Below are positions 52,346-61,294 of a stretch of DNA of 64,000 bases, in pieces. A program made the position numbers and the translations under genes. How positions within the stretch are numbered: the first letter of the stretch is position 1; the number at the start of each line of letters is the position of its first letter. The notes beneath the pieces were generated by a model. The model ran no database searches. It was given only the letters and a program-made list of their open reading frames with translations, and had not been told where the DNA came from. Source of the stretch: Duganella sp. BJB480 (GTDB taxonomy: Bacteria; Pseudomonadota; Gammaproteobacteria; Burkholderiales; Burkholderiaceae_D); contig QVIN01000004.1 in the NCBI GenBank assembly GCA_003416985.1, positions 434,001 to 498,000 on the forward strand, read 5' to 3'.

Positions 52346-54670
52346 GTGCAACAACACACCTATCCCCTCGAAGCCTGGTGCATCCGCGAGACCAGTTTCG
52401 ACACCGACTCCCACTTTCTCGACGAGACCCTGTTCGCCTTGGGGAACGGCTACATCGGCCTGCGCGGCACCGGCGAGGAGGGCTACAGCGGCCCGGCCGG
52501 CACCTCGCTCGATGGCACCTACCTGAACGGCTTCTACGAATCGGAGCCGATCCAGTACCCGGAGGCGGCCTACGGCCTGGCGAAGGTGAACCAGTTCATG
52601 CTGAACGTGCCGAACGCGAAAGGCATCGAGCTGTGGCTGGAGGACGAGCGCTTCGACCTGCTGGCCGGCTCGGTGCAGTCGTACGAGCGAGTTCTGGACT
52701 TCCGCACCGGCGTGTTGACGCGCACCGTGGAGTGGACCTCGCCGCAGGGCCGCAGCGTGAAGGTGTGCAGCCGCCGCCTGGTGTGCTTCGAGAACAAGCA
52801 TCTGTTCGCAATCGAGTTCGAGGTGACGCCGCTGAACTTCGCGGGTCATCTGCGGCTGGTGTCGTCGCTGGACGGCGCGGTGAAGAACCAGGAGGCGGGC
52901 GACGATCCGCGCGTGGGTTCGGCGGTGTCGGGCCAGTCGCTGCACATGGTGGGGCACGAGCAGAACGTCGGCTTCGCGGCGCTGGTGCAGCGCACGCACA
53001 ACAGCGGCTTCATGCTGGTCAGCGCCACCGATACCGAGTTGGCGGGCGCGGATGCGACCATCGAGATCGCGCAGGTGGAGCAGCGGCTCACGCAGACGTA
53101 TGAGCTGCAGGCGCCGGCGGGCCAGCGCATCGTGTTGACCAAGTACGGCAGCTATTTCTCGTCGCGTGACTACGCCGAGGCGGAGCTGATGTGGCGCAGT
53201 AAAGACACGCTGGCCACCGCCAGGGCCGGCGGCTTCGAAGACCTGCGCCTGGCGCAGGAACAGTACCTGGCCGATTTCTGGCAGCAGGCCGACGTGCAGA
53301 TCGCCGGCGACGACGCGCTCCAGCAAGGCATCCACTTCAACCAGTTCCACCTGCTGCAATCGGTGGGCCGCGACGGCAAGACCAATATCTCCGCCAAGGG
53401 TGTGACGGGCGAGGGTTACGAAGGCCACTATTTCTGGGACACGGAAATCTACATCTTCCCGTTCTTCCTGTATTCGAAGCCGGAGATCGCCCGCAAGCTG
53501 CTGGAGTACCGCTACGCCGGCCTGCCGAAGGCGCGTGAGCGCGCACGCCAGATGTCGCATGCCACCGGCGCGCTGTACCCATGGCGCACCATCGCCGGCG
53601 ACGAGTGCTCGGCCTACTTCCCGGCGGGGACGGCGCAGTATCACATCAACGCCGATATCGCCTACTCCATCAAGCTGTACATGGAGGCGACTGACGATCA
53701 GGAATATCTGGTGAAGCACGGCGCGGAAATCGTGATGGAGACGGCGCGCATCTGGATGGGCATCGGCAGCTACGACCGCGAGGGACGCTTCTGCATCAAC
53801 CAGGTGACGGGGCCGGACGAATACACGGCGCTGGTCAACAACAACTACTACACCAACGCGATGGCGCGGATGCACCTGAACTTCGCGGCCTCCATCGCGG
53901 AGCAGCTGCAGGCGCAGGCGCCGTCGGAGTTCGCTCGCATCGCCGCCGCCACCGCGCTGGATGCGGGCGAACCAGCCGCTTGGCGCCGCGCCGCATCGCT
54001 GATGAATCTTCCCTACGACGGCGCGCTGCAGATCCACGCGCAGGACGACAGCTTCCTGTCCAAGAAGGTGTGGGATTTCGCCAACACGCCGAAGGAAAAC
54101 TATCCGCTGCTGCTGAACTACCACCCGATGGTGATCTACCGTCACCAGGTCTGCAAGCAGGCGGACGTGGTGCTGGCGCTGCTGCTGCTGTCCGACCAGT
54201 TCACGCTGGAAGACAAGCGCCGTGACTTCGACTACTACGAGGCGGTGACGACGCACGATTCGTCGCTGTCGTCCTGCATCTTCAGCATCATCGCTGCGGA
54301 GGTGGGCTACCAGGACAAGGCCTACGACTACTTCATGGAGACCGCGCGCCTCGACCTGGACGACACGCATGGCAACACGCACTACGGCGTCCACACGGCG
54401 GCGATGGCCGGCACGTGGATGGGCGTGGCGTATGGCTTCGCGGGCATGCGCGTGGTGGGCGGCGATCTGCATTTCGCGCCGTCGCTGCCGAAGCAGTGGC
54501 AGCACTACACGTTCAAGATTCATTTCAAGGGCGCGCTGCTGGAGGTGCACGTGGAGCCGGGCCGCGCGGACTATCGCCTGCTGCAGGGCGATGCGCTGCG
54601 CTTCACCCACGGCGGCGAACCTGTCGCACTGACGCTGTCGCAACCGACGCAATCGAGGAGCTTTGCATGA
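52346..54670 (+). CDS. GH65 disaccharide phosphorylase (maltose/trehalose/kojibiose type)
   Basis: A 774-aa cytoplasmic phosphorylase with the GH65 layout: N-terminal beta sandwich (FALGNGYIGLRGTGEEG), an alpha/alpha barrel with FWDTEIYIFPFF near residue 365, general acid Glu492 in TGPDEYT, and the C-terminal beta part. It splits an alpha-linked glucose disaccharide with phosphate into beta-glucose 1-phosphate and glucose. AAGGA lies 7 bases before the GTG at 52346, which I prefer over an upstream TTG. pgmB follows with an ATGA overlap, the usual pairing. Specificity among maltose, trehalose, nigerose or kojibiose cannot be read from sequence alone. Confidence 0.92.
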   Translation: MQQHTYPLEAWCIRETSFDTDSHFLDETLFALGNGYIGLRGTGEEGYSGPAGTSLDGTYLNGFYESEPIQYPEAAYGLAKVNQFMLNVPNAKGIELWLEDERFDLLAGSVQSYERVLDFRTGVLTRTVEWTSPQGRSVKVCSRRLVCFENKHLFAIEFEVTPLNFAGHLRLVSSLDGAVKNQEAGDDPRVGSAVSGQSLHMVGHEQNVGFAALVQRTHNSGFMLVSATDTELAGADATIEIAQVEQRLTQTYELQAPAGQRIVLTKYGSYFSSRDYAEAELMWRSKDTLATARAGGFEDLRLAQEQYLADFWQQADVQIAGDDALQQGIHFNQFHLLQSVGRDGKTNISAKGVTGEGYEGHYFWDTEIYIFPFFLYSKPEIARKLLEYRYAGLPKARERARQMSHATGALYPWRTIAGDECSAYFPAGTAQYHINADIAYSIKLYMEATDDQEYLVKHGAEIVMETARIWMGIGSYDREGRFCINQVTGPDEYTALVNNNYYTNAMARMHLNFAASIAEQLQAQAPSEFARIAAATALDAGEPAAWRRAASLMNLPYDGALQIHAQDDSFLSKKVWDFANTPKENYPLLLNYHPMVIYRHQVCKQADVVLALLLLSDQFTLEDKRRDFDYYEAVTTHDSSLSSCIFSIIAAEVGYQDKAYDYFMETARLDLDDTHGNTHYGVHTAAMAGTWMGVAYGFAGMRVVGGDLHFAPSLPKQWQHYTFKIHFKGALLEVHVEPGRADYRLLQGDALRFTHGGEPVALTLSQPTQSRSFA

Positions 54671-55308
54671 GCCGCTTTAAAGCCGTTATCTTTGACCTGG
54701 ACGGCGTGATCACCGATACCGCCCACTATCACTACCTGGCGTGGAAGCGCCTGGCGGAATCGCAAGGCGTGCACTTCGACCATGCCTTCAACGAGAACCT
54801 GAAGGGCATCGACCGTATGGGATCGCTGGACCTGATCCTGGCCTCGTCCAAGCGGGCGTACACTGCGGAAGAGAAGCTGGCGCTGGCCGACGAGAAGAAC
54901 CGCCACTACCAGGAGCTGATCGCCACCATGTCGTCGGCCGATCTGCTGCCGGGCGCGGTGCGGGCGCTGGACGTGGTGCGCGCGGCGGGCTTGCGCATCG
55001 GCCTGGCGTCGGTGAGCAAGAACGCCTTTACGGTGTTGGGCCGCCTGGGCATCACCGATAAATTCGATTACGTGGTCGACGCGGCGACCATCGCGCGCGG
55101 CAAGCCGGACCCGGAGATTTTCCTGAAGGCGGCGCGGGAGCTGGGCGTGGCGCCGGAGGACTGCCTGGGCGTGGAGGATGCGGTGGCGGGCGTGGCGTCG
55201 ATCAAGGCTGCGGGGATGTTCGCGCTGGGGATAGGACATCCCTTTGTGCTGACCCAGGCCGACGTGGTGATCACGAGCCTGAACGACTTCAATCTAGAAT
55301 CATACTAA
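54667..55308 (+). CDS. pgmB: Beta-phosphoglucomutase
   Basis: HAD-superfamily enzyme converting beta-glucose 1-phosphate to glucose 6-phosphate. The 213-aa protein has the nucleophile and acid pair Asp10/Asp12 in FDLDGVITDT, the conserved HYLAWKRLAE cap motif, SVSKNA near residue 117 and GVEDAVAGV near residue 173. Length is typical. The ATG overlaps the GH65 stop; together the two enzymes feed disaccharide into glycolysis while saving one ATP. Confidence 0.95.
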   Translation: MSRFKAVIFDLDGVITDTAHYHYLAWKRLAESQGVHFDHAFNENLKGIDRMGSLDLILASSKRAYTAEEKLALADEKNRHYQELIATMSSADLLPGAVRALDVVRAAGLRIGLASVSKNAFTVLGRLGITDKFDYVVDAATIARGKPDPEIFLKAARELGVAPEDCLGVEDAVAGVASIKAAGMFALGIGHPFVLTQADVVITSLNDFNLESY

Positions 55309-55338
55309 ATAATATAAATAATAAAATTCGGAGACAGT

Positions 55339-56607
55339 ATGAAGAACAACCGCATCCTATTTGCGCTATTTCTGATTTACTTTGTATTCGCGATCCTGCT
55401 CAACAGCGTGGGCACGGTCATCCTTCAGATCATCAACAACTACGGCGTGAGCAAGTCCAGCGCCAGCGTGCTGGAAGGCTTCAAGGATTTGCCGATTGCG
55501 GCGGTGTCCTTCCTGATCGCGTCCTTCCTGCCGCGCCTCGGCTACAAGAAGGCCATGCTGGCCGGGCTGGCCATCGTCACCGCCGCCTGCGTGGCGATGC
55601 CGGTGCTGCCGTCGTTCGCCACCACCAAGCTGCTGTTCTTCTGCGTCGGCGTATCGTTCGCGCTGGTGAAGGTGTCGGTGTATTCGACACTGGGCCTGAT
55701 CGCCACCGACCGCAAGCAGCATGCCAGCATGATGAACCTGCTGGAGGGCTTCTTCATGGTCGGCGTGTTAAGCGCCTACTGGGTGTTCGGCTACTTCATC
55801 GATTCGTCCGATCCGCTGTCGCGCAGCTGGCTGCAGGTGTACTGGGTGCTGGCCGTGCTGTGCGCGCTGACCTTCGCGCTGGTGCTGACCACGCACTTCA
55901 ACGAGGACATGGCAGCGCTGCCGGAAGGTCGTGGCATCGCGCAGGATTTCGCGGCCATGCTCAAGCTGTTCTTCAAGCCGCTGGTGTGCGTGTTCGTCAT
56001 CACCGCGTTCTTGTATGTGCTGATCGAGCAAAGCGTGGGCACCTGGCTGCCGACCTTTAACAACGAGATCCTGAAGCTCCCGGCGGCGATGAGCGTGCAG
56101 GTGACCAGCATCTTCGCCGCCTGCCTGGCGATCGGGCGCCTGTCGGCCGGCGTGTTGATGCGCAAGTTGAACTGGTACCCGGTGATGAACGCCTGCGTGA
56201 TCGGCATGGCGGCCATGGTGCTGCTGGCGCTGCCGTTGACACATGACGTGGTGGCCGATCCGAACATCAGCTGGTCCAGCGCGCCGCTGGCGACCTTCCT
56301 GTTCCCGCTGATCGGATTGTTCATGGCGCCGATCTACCCCGGCATCAACTCGGTGATGCTCAGCTCCCTGCCGAAGAACCAGCACTCCGCCATGACCGGC
56401 TTGCTGGTGATTTTCTCGGCGCTGGGCGGCACCACCGGATCACTGATCACCGGCTACGTGTTCGGCAATTTCAGCGGCCACTTCGCCTTCTACCTGACGC
56501 TGGTGCCGATTTCTATCGTTCTGATTATGTTGTATTTTTTCAAAAAAGCGGTCGATGACGGTGGTGGTGGTTTCGACCCGTCCGCTATAATCAGCGGTCA
56601 ACATTGA
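55339..56607 (+). CDS. MFS transporter of the disaccharide locus
   Basis: A 422-aa major facilitator protein with twelve hydrophobic segments. The N-terminal half has LEGFKDLPIAAVSFLIASF and the C-terminal half ALGGTTGSLITGYVFGNFSG-like gate (quoted in short parts), resembling FucP/glucose-galactose-type sugar carriers. A GGAGA ribosome site precedes the ATG. Located 30 bases after pgmB; it should carry the disaccharide across the inner membrane after TonB-dependent entry. Confidence 0.9.
   Translation: MKNNRILFALFLIYFVFAILLNSVGTVILQIINNYGVSKSSASVLEGFKDLPIAAVSFLIASFLPRLGYKKAMLAGLAIVTAACVAMPVLPSFATTKLLFFCVGVSFALVKVSVYSTLGLIATDRKQHASMMNLLEGFFMVGVLSAYWVFGYFIDSSDPLSRSWLQVYWVLAVLCALTFALVLTTHFNEDMAALPEGRGIAQDFAAMLKLFFKPLVCVFVITAFLYVLIEQSVGTWLPTFNNEILKLPAAMSVQVTSIFAACLAIGRLSAGVLMRKLNWYPVMNACVIGMAAMVLLALPLTHDVVADPNISWSSAPLATFLFPLIGLFMAPIYPGINSVMLSSLPKNQHSAMTGLLVIFSALGGTTGSLITGYVFGNFSGHFAFYLTLVPISIVLIMLYFFKKAVDDGGGGFDPSAIISGQH
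56582..56597 (+). promoter_or_regulatory. Possible promoter/operator of the second lacI gene
   Basis: CCGCT-ATAATC-AGCGG inverted repeat overlapping a TATAAT at 56586-56591, inside the last codons of the MFS gene and 21 bases upstream of the second lacI start. A clear -35 element is not seen, so this is a tentative internal promoter. Confidence 0.35.
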
Positions 56608-56617
56608 GCAATTGTCT

Positions 56618-57631
56618 ATGAACCTGGAGCGCCTCGCGAACTTACTCGGCATGTCGAAGACCACGGTGAGCCGCGCGTTGAACGGCTATCCCGAGGTGAA
56701 TGGCCGGACCCGCGAGCGCGTGCTGAAGGCGGCCAAGGAGAACGGCTACCAGCCCAATCCGATGGCGCGCTCGCTGGCGCTGGGGCGCACCAATGTATTC
56801 GGCATCATCTACCCGCTGCTGCCGGCGGACCTGGGCGATCCGATGTTCCTCGACGTGGTGGCCGGCATGTCGGCCGCGCTGGAGCGGGTCAGCAAGAATT
56901 TGATCATCGCGCCGGTGTCGCCGGCGGCGGAGCAGCCGTCGTACCAGCAGATCGTGCGTGGACGGCGGGTCGATGGGCTGGTGGTGAGCCGCACGCTGGT
57001 GCGCGACGAGCGCATCGCCTTCCTGAGCAAATCCAAGTTTCCCTTTGTCGCGCATGGCCGCACCGAGCTTGGCGCGCCGTACGCGTGGTTCGACTACGAC
57101 AACGCGGCCGGCATCCGCATGGCGATGGAGCGCTTGCTGGGATTGGGGCACCTGCGCGTGGCCCTGGTCAGCGCGCCGCTGGAATTGAACTTCGCCCGCC
57201 AGCGCAAGGACGCCTTTGTGGCCGCGATGGCGTCGGCCGGGCTGGCGGTGGACACGCGCTACCTGATCGACAACACGCTGGACCGCCGCAGCGGCTACCA
57301 GGCGATGCAGCAGCTGCTGGCGTGTTCGCCGCGTCCGACTGCGGTCATCGTCGACAATCATCTGTCGGGCGTCGGCGCGGTGCGCGCGCTGCTGGATGCG
57401 GGCGTTGATATCGGCAAGGAGATGTCGGTGATCGTCTGGGGCAGCATGGCCGACACGCTGGCCGGCATCGACGTCACCACTATCGACCAGCCGGACGCGC
57501 ACCAAGCCGGCGCCCGCATGGCCGACATGCTGCTGGCGCTGGTGGACGGCAAGCCGGCCAGTGAGCTGCAGGAGCTGTGGCAGCCGGTGCTCCTGGGTGG
57601 GTCTACTGTTGGGCGGGCTCAACCCGCATAG
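56618..57631 (+). CDS. LacI-family regulator 2 of the disaccharide locus
   Basis: A 337-aa LacI-type regulator with HTH MNLERLANLLGMSKTTVSRA, hinge PMARSLALGRT and a ligand domain (IIYPLLPADLGDPMFLDVV; RTELGAPYAWFDYDN; a late IVWGSMADTLAGIDVTTIDQP). It follows the MFS gene by 10 bases and closes the operon. Having one LacI at each end suggests two-signal control or division of the two operator types. Confidence 0.92.
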   Translation: MNLERLANLLGMSKTTVSRALNGYPEVNGRTRERVLKAAKENGYQPNPMARSLALGRTNVFGIIYPLLPADLGDPMFLDVVAGMSAALERVSKNLIIAPVSPAAEQPSYQQIVRGRRVDGLVVSRTLVRDERIAFLSKSKFPFVAHGRTELGAPYAWFDYDNAAGIRMAMERLLGLGHLRVALVSAPLELNFARQRKDAFVAAMASAGLAVDTRYLIDNTLDRRSGYQAMQQLLACSPRPTAVIVDNHLSGVGAVRALLDAGVDIGKEMSVIVWGSMADTLAGIDVTTIDQPDAHQAGARMADMLLALVDGKPASELQELWQPVLLGGSTVGRAQPA

Positions 57632-57694
57632 TTCTTGGTGCGCGCTTCCTTTTTCATTGATGTATTATGAAATCGATGATTAGGGGAGATTGCA

Positions 57695-57907
57695 ATGGCC
57701 ACCAATCTAATTGTGCGAAATGTCGATGACGACCTCGCGCTAGCGCTAAAGCGAAGGGCGGCAGCAAACGGCCGTAGTCCTGAAGCAGAACATCTGGATA
57801 TATTGAAAAAAGCACTGCAACGGCTGCACAGCCGTTCCTCTGCCGACGTGCTGGCAAGCATGCCCAACGTGGGTGACGATGAAGATTTCGATGTCCGCAA
57901 GAGTTAG
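57695..57907 (+). CDS. FitA/VapB-type antitoxin
   Basis: A 70-aa ribbon-helix-helix antitoxin: LIVRNVDDDLALALKRRAAA, NGRSPEAEH and a C-terminal toxin-wrapping tail. This is the FitA/StbC-like plasmid-stability type. The PIN toxin gene starts 15 bases downstream. The message probably starts just upstream, in the 63-base gap after lacI. Confidence 0.88.
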   Translation: MATNLIVRNVDDDLALALKRRAAANGRSPEAEHLDILKKALQRLHSRSSADVLASMPNVGDDEDFDVRKS

Positions 57908-57921
57908 TGTGCGATGTATCT

Positions 57922-58332
57922 ATGTATCTGATTGATACCAACATCATCAGCGAAGCACGCAAGGGACGACAGGCGAACCCAGGTGTTATAAGGTTCTTCC
58001 TCACGAGTCGGCCCAGCGACCGCTATCTTTGCGTGCAGACGATTGGGGAAATCAGACGTGGCATCGAAAATGTCCGCAAGCGCGGCGGCCCAGATAAAGT
58101 AGTGCGGCTTGAAACCTGGCTCGACTTGGTTATCCACGAGTATGCGGATCGGATATTGAATTTTGATGTGCGTTGCGCTCAGGTGTGGGGAGGTTTGATG
58201 TCTCCGCAGGCAAGCCATCCAATCGACAGACAAATTGCGGCGATTGCGATTGTTCATGGACTTGAGGTTGTAACCCGCAATGTCCATGACTTTGCTGCGA
58301 CGGGTGCCGTTCTGTTGAATCCGTTTGTTTAA
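57922..58332 (+). CDS. VapC/FitB-type PIN-domain toxin
   Basis: A 136-aa PIN nuclease with the acidic catalytic residues in MYLIDTNIISEARKG (Asp5), TIGEIRRGIE (Glu near residue 42) and DRQIAAIAIVHGL plus TRNVHDF (Asp near 95 and 113). I chose ATG 57922 because PIN toxins begin with this strand; a GTG at 57907 is in frame and overlaps the antitoxin stop. It forms a VapBC/FitAB-like pair with the preceding gene. Convergent overlap of four bases with the RidA gene. Confidence 0.9.
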   Translation: MYLIDTNIISEARKGRQANPGVIRFFLTSRPSDRYLCVQTIGEIRRGIENVRKRGGPDKVVRLETWLDLVIHEYADRILNFDVRCAQVWGGLMSPQASHPIDRQIAAIAIVHGLEVVTRNVHDFAATGAVLLNPFV

Positions 58333-58721
58333 ATGACGGCAGTGGCTTCGATTTCGAACAGCATGCCATCCAGCGCCAGGCGTGGCACGGGAATCAGCGT
58401 GCAGGCCGGGGCGGGATGTTCGCCCCATGCGGTGCGCAGCGCGCTGCTGAAAATGCCCAGTCGCTCTTCGCTGTGATCGACGATCAGTGCCGTGACCTTG
58501 GCGACGTCGGTTAGCTTTGCATCGGCAGCGGCCAATGCGGTTTGCAGATTGTCCAGCGCCTGCCGGACCTGCGCTTCGAAGCTTTCCGACAGCACTCCGC
58601 TGGCATCCTCGCCGCCCTGGCCGGCGATGTAGACGATGCGCGCCGGTGCTTCGGCGATGACAACGTGGCTGTAACCGTTGGGGCGGGGATCGTATAGTCC
58701 GGGGGGATTGATGAATTTCAT
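58329..58721 (-). CDS. RidA-family protein (YjgF/UK114)
   Basis: A 130-aa protein of the RidA/Rid superfamily, some of which hydrolyse reactive enamine/imine intermediates. It contains IVYIAGQGGEDASG near residue 30, the trimer-interface region and VPRLALDGMLFEIEATAV at the C-terminus. The conserved Arg of catalytically active RidA (CIRV-like motif) is not seen here; the region reads CTLIPVPRLA, so it may belong to another Rid subgroup. AAGGA precedes the ATG. Its promoter holds a SoxR box, unusual for this family. Confidence 0.85.
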   Translation of the reverse strand: MKFINPPGLYDPRPNGYSHVVIAEAPARIVYIAGQGGEDASGVLSESFEAQVRQALDNLQTALAAADAKLTDVAKVTALIVDHSEERLGIFSSALRTAWGEHPAPACTLIPVPRLALDGMLFEIEATAVI

Positions 58722-58750
58722 GGCGTCCTTCAGGCGGTGAATGTGCAGAC

Positions 58751-58781
58751 ACTATAAAATCTCAACTTAACTTGAGGTCAA
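58751..58781 (-). promoter_or_regulatory. SoxR-type promoter of the RidA gene
   Basis: On the minus strand TTGACC (58781-58776) and TATAGT (58756-58751) are separated by 19 bases containing the palindrome CTCAACTTAACTTGAG (58761-58776), a close match to the SoxR box. The over-long spacer is the mark of SoxR/MerR activation, and the divergent gene encodes SoxR. Confidence 0.85.
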
Positions 58782-58790
58782 GGATTTTAT

Positions 58791-59234
58791 ATGGCATCTC
58801 CTCCGAAGGAACTCGGCGTCGGCGAGCTGGCCGCGCGGGCCGGCGTGGCGGTATCGGCGCTGCATTTTTATGAGGCGAAGGGCCTGATACATTCGGTTCG
58901 ATCCAGCGGCAACCAGCGGCGCTACGCGCGCTCGGTGCTGCGGCGGCTGGCGGTGATCAAGGTGGCGCAACGCGTCGGCCTTCCGCTGGCGGACATCGCG
59001 CAGGCGTTGGACGCATTGCCGTCCGGCCGCACACCCACTGTCGCCGATTGGCGCCGCTTGTCGGCTGCATGGAAGCAGGAGCTGGAGGAGCGCATCAAAA
59101 CGCTGACGCAATTGCGCGACCAACTCGATGGCTGCATCGGTTGCGGGTGCCTGTCGCTGAGAGCCTGTCCCTTGCGCAATGCGCAGGACGCGCTGGCGCA
59201 AGAGGGCGCCGGACCGCATTTCGCGTCCCGTTGA
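58791..59234 (+). CDS. soxR: Redox-sensitive regulator SoxR
   Basis: A 147-aa MerR-family regulator. HTH at residues 8-30 ([20 protein letters not shown]), a dimerisation helix, then the 2Fe-2S cluster ligands Cys115, Cys118, Cys120 and Cys126 in the diagnostic C-x2-C-x-C-x5-C arrangement. Redox-cycling compounds oxidise the cluster and turn on the target promoter. No soxS is present; the likely target is the divergent RidA gene. The operator overlaps both promoters. Confidence 0.95.
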   Translation: MASPPKELGVGELAARAGVAVSALHFYEAKGLIHSVRSSGNQRRYARSVLRRLAVIKVAQRVGLPLADIAQALDALPSGRTPTVADWRRLSAAWKQELEERIKTLTQLRDQLDGCIGCGCLSLRACPLRNAQDALAQEGAGPHFASR

Positions 59235-59519
59235 ATGCTTGTTGCATATTTTTTTCTGGCGGATTAGTATTAATTCAATCGACGTCGGCGTGAATCCTTA
59301 GGCCGGCTTCGATCCTTGACCTGCGCGACCTCGGCTCCCCGCCCTCGTCGCAACGGCGACAGGTACGCAAGGTGCCTGTTTCAGTCATCGCAGTCCGGAT
59401 GCTGAATGTTTATCCAGACCCACCCAGTTGGCAACGATCGATCCTGACTCGCTCAGGCGCGCATTGCATCGACACGTGGGTACGAATCGTCACTCGCACA
59501 GCCAGTCACTTTCAAAAAA
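59235..59519. other. Intergenic leader of the pectate lyase gene
   Basis: About 285 bases between soxR and the pectate lyase. A short T-rich run follows soxR (59248-59256). The rest includes small inverted repeats such as CCTTGACCTGCGCGACC and CGTCGCAACGGCGACA but no recognised riboswitch, promoter or ORF. It may be a long 5' leader. Confidence 0.4.
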
Positions 59520-60977
59520 ATGGAGACAACCTTGAAATATTCACTCATCGCCGCCGGCATCCTGCTGGCATCGGCCGCGCAGGCCGCAACCATCGATGCC
59601 AAGACCCTCGTCGGCGCCAGCACGCCTTTGCAGACCGCCCAATACGGCGTGCGCAATTACTCGGCCCCGGTGCTGACCGGCGGCCTGCACGATCCCGCCA
59701 ACTACGCGGCCGCGCCCAAGCTGCCGGTGTGGCAGTTCGCCTCGGCCGATCCAACCGGCGGCGTGCTGACCTTTGAGCGCGACAGCGCGCCCGCCACCGG
59801 CTGGCACGCGCTCACGCGCAAGACGCCGGTGCTGGTGACTGGTGGCGGCTCGGCCACCGCCAATCGCGTCTACACGGTGTACAACGGCCAGCAGCTGGTC
59901 GCCGCCATCAATGAAGCGGGCAACGAGCCGAAGATCATCCGCGTGATCGGCCATATCGATCTGCGCTGGAGCCAGAACAATACGGTCTTCAAGGAGTACA
60001 CCAGCTATTCGGACCAGAAGCTGGGCGGCTCGATCAGCATACCGTCGAACACCACGCTGGTCGGCATCAACGACGCGCAGGGGCGCCCCGCGCGCATCAC
60101 CGGCACGTCGCTGCTGATCGGCGGCGAGCTGCCGCTGACGGCCGGCGGCGATCCCGAGACGGACTTCAAGAAGTGGATCTCCGACGGCAAGGACGGCGAC
60201 GATTATCCGACGTGGACGCGCAACGTCATCGTGCGCAACCTGGTGCTCGATACGCCGTGGGACGTCAATCCCGAGGACTCGGGCAACGCCTATGCCGACG
60301 GCCTGACCGTGTCGCGTGGCCAGAACATCTACCTCGACCACCTGACCATCAGCGACGGCGACACGCCGGATTCGCTGGCGGTGTCGCCATACACCACACG
60401 TCACGACGGCGCGCTGGACGTGGTGCGCGGCAGCGATTACATCACCATCGCCAACAGCTATTTCGGCAAGCACCACAAGACCACGCTGGTGGGCAACGGC
60501 GACTCCGGCCGCGCATGGAGCGACGAGGGCCGCATGCACGTCACCTTCACCGGCAACTGGTGGGATGGGGCGACCACGCGCTTGCCGCTCAATCGCTATG
60601 GCCAGGTCCACATGTTCAACAACCTTGTCACCGGAAGCGTCTCGACCAAGGATGCCGATGTGAAGTTCGAAAGCGGCTCCGATGCGCGCTACCACTCGAA
60701 TATGCTGATCGAGAATAGCTACTACAACCTCACGGGCCTCAAGTTGTCCGAGTTCTGCGGAAAAGTCATCAAGGGCAAGGACTACACCGGCTTCCGTTCG
60801 TCCGGCCATGTCTTCGTCAGCGACAAGTCGGGCACCAACATGGTCGACGGCCAGTGCGGCCTTGCGCAGCCGAGTTCCGCCAACCTGTGGACGCCTCCGT
60901 ATGTGTACGCGCTGCAGACTGCGACGGCGGCACAGACCTCGGTGCAGGCCAACGCTGGTGCCGGAAAATTGAAGTAA
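59520..60977 (+). CDS. Secreted pectate lyase (polysaccharide lyase family 1)
   Basis: A 485-aa extracellular lyase cleaving polygalacturonate by beta-elimination. It has a signal peptide (about residues 6-22, YSLIAAGILLASAAQAA) and a parallel beta-helix region with the calcium-site and catalytic motifs of PL1: YADGLTVSRGQNIYLDHLTISD with the Asp cluster, DGALDVVRGSDYITIANSYFGKHHKTTLVG in short parts, and RLPLNRYGQVHMFNN, where the Arg is the likely base. GGAGA lies 6-8 bases before a TTG at 59532 that could be the true start; the ATG at 59520 contains the same GGAG and has no site of its own. No pectin transporter is nearby. Confidence 0.92.
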   Translation: METTLKYSLIAAGILLASAAQAATIDAKTLVGASTPLQTAQYGVRNYSAPVLTGGLHDPANYAAAPKLPVWQFASADPTGGVLTFERDSAPATGWHALTRKTPVLVTGGGSATANRVYTVYNGQQLVAAINEAGNEPKIIRVIGHIDLRWSQNNTVFKEYTSYSDQKLGGSISIPSNTTLVGINDAQGRPARITGTSLLIGGELPLTAGGDPETDFKKWISDGKDGDDYPTWTRNVIVRNLVLDTPWDVNPEDSGNAYADGLTVSRGQNIYLDHLTISDGDTPDSLAVSPYTTRHDGALDVVRGSDYITIANSYFGKHHKTTLVGNGDSGRAWSDEGRMHVTFTGNWWDGATTRLPLNRYGQVHMFNNLVTGSVSTKDADVKFESGSDARYHSNMLIENSYYNLTGLKLSEFCGKVIKGKDYTGFRSSGHVFVSDKSGTNMVDGQCGLAQPSSANLWTPPYVYALQTATAAQTSVQANAGAGKLK

Positions 60978-61042
60978 TCGGCTTGTTACAGTCCGGCTCT
61001 GCGGCTATATTGAATTGGAACCGTACCGTTAGGGAGAGCGCC

Positions 61043-61273
61043 ATGGCGAACGCGCACGACAATTTGACGTTGCAGATGCTGGACTGGCTGCAGCAGCGGC
61101 CACATTCATATTCCGAGGTGATGGAGGTATGGCGCAGCTCCTGCCCCAGATTGACCATCTGGGAGGACGCTTGTGCCGATGGCCTGATCGCGAGCGAAGG
61201 AGGGGCCTCCGGCCAGGTCTTCGTTTCGGAGAAGGGCCGGAGGTTGCTGCAATCAGCCGGCGGGAGGCATTGA
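61043..61273 (+). CDS. Small conserved protein, winged-helix-like
   Basis: A 76-aa protein (MANAHDNLTLQMLDWLQQRP start) with a helix-rich N-terminus and a beta-hairpin-like end (GQVFVSEKGRRLL), the outline of a minimal winged-helix domain. GGGAGAG lies 6 bases before the ATG. Convergent with icmF after 21 bases. I do not recognise a named family; a DNA-binding role is a guess from shape only. Confidence 0.6.
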   Translation: MANAHDNLTLQMLDWLQQRPHSYSEVMEVWRSSCPRLTIWEDACADGLIASEGGASGQVFVSEKGRRLLQSAGGRH

Positions 61274-61294
61274 TACGCCTCCCGCTTAGCCGCC

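Noticed and set aside
52082..54652. Minus-strand open frame of 856 codons opposite GH65
   Set aside because: Shadow frame in high-GC coding DNA; the GH65 active-site motifs are on the plus strand.
59235..59519. Riboswitch (for example cyclic-di-GMP class) in the pectate lyase leader
   Set aside because: I could not find the conserved core of any riboswitch class; only small unconvincing inverted repeats are present.
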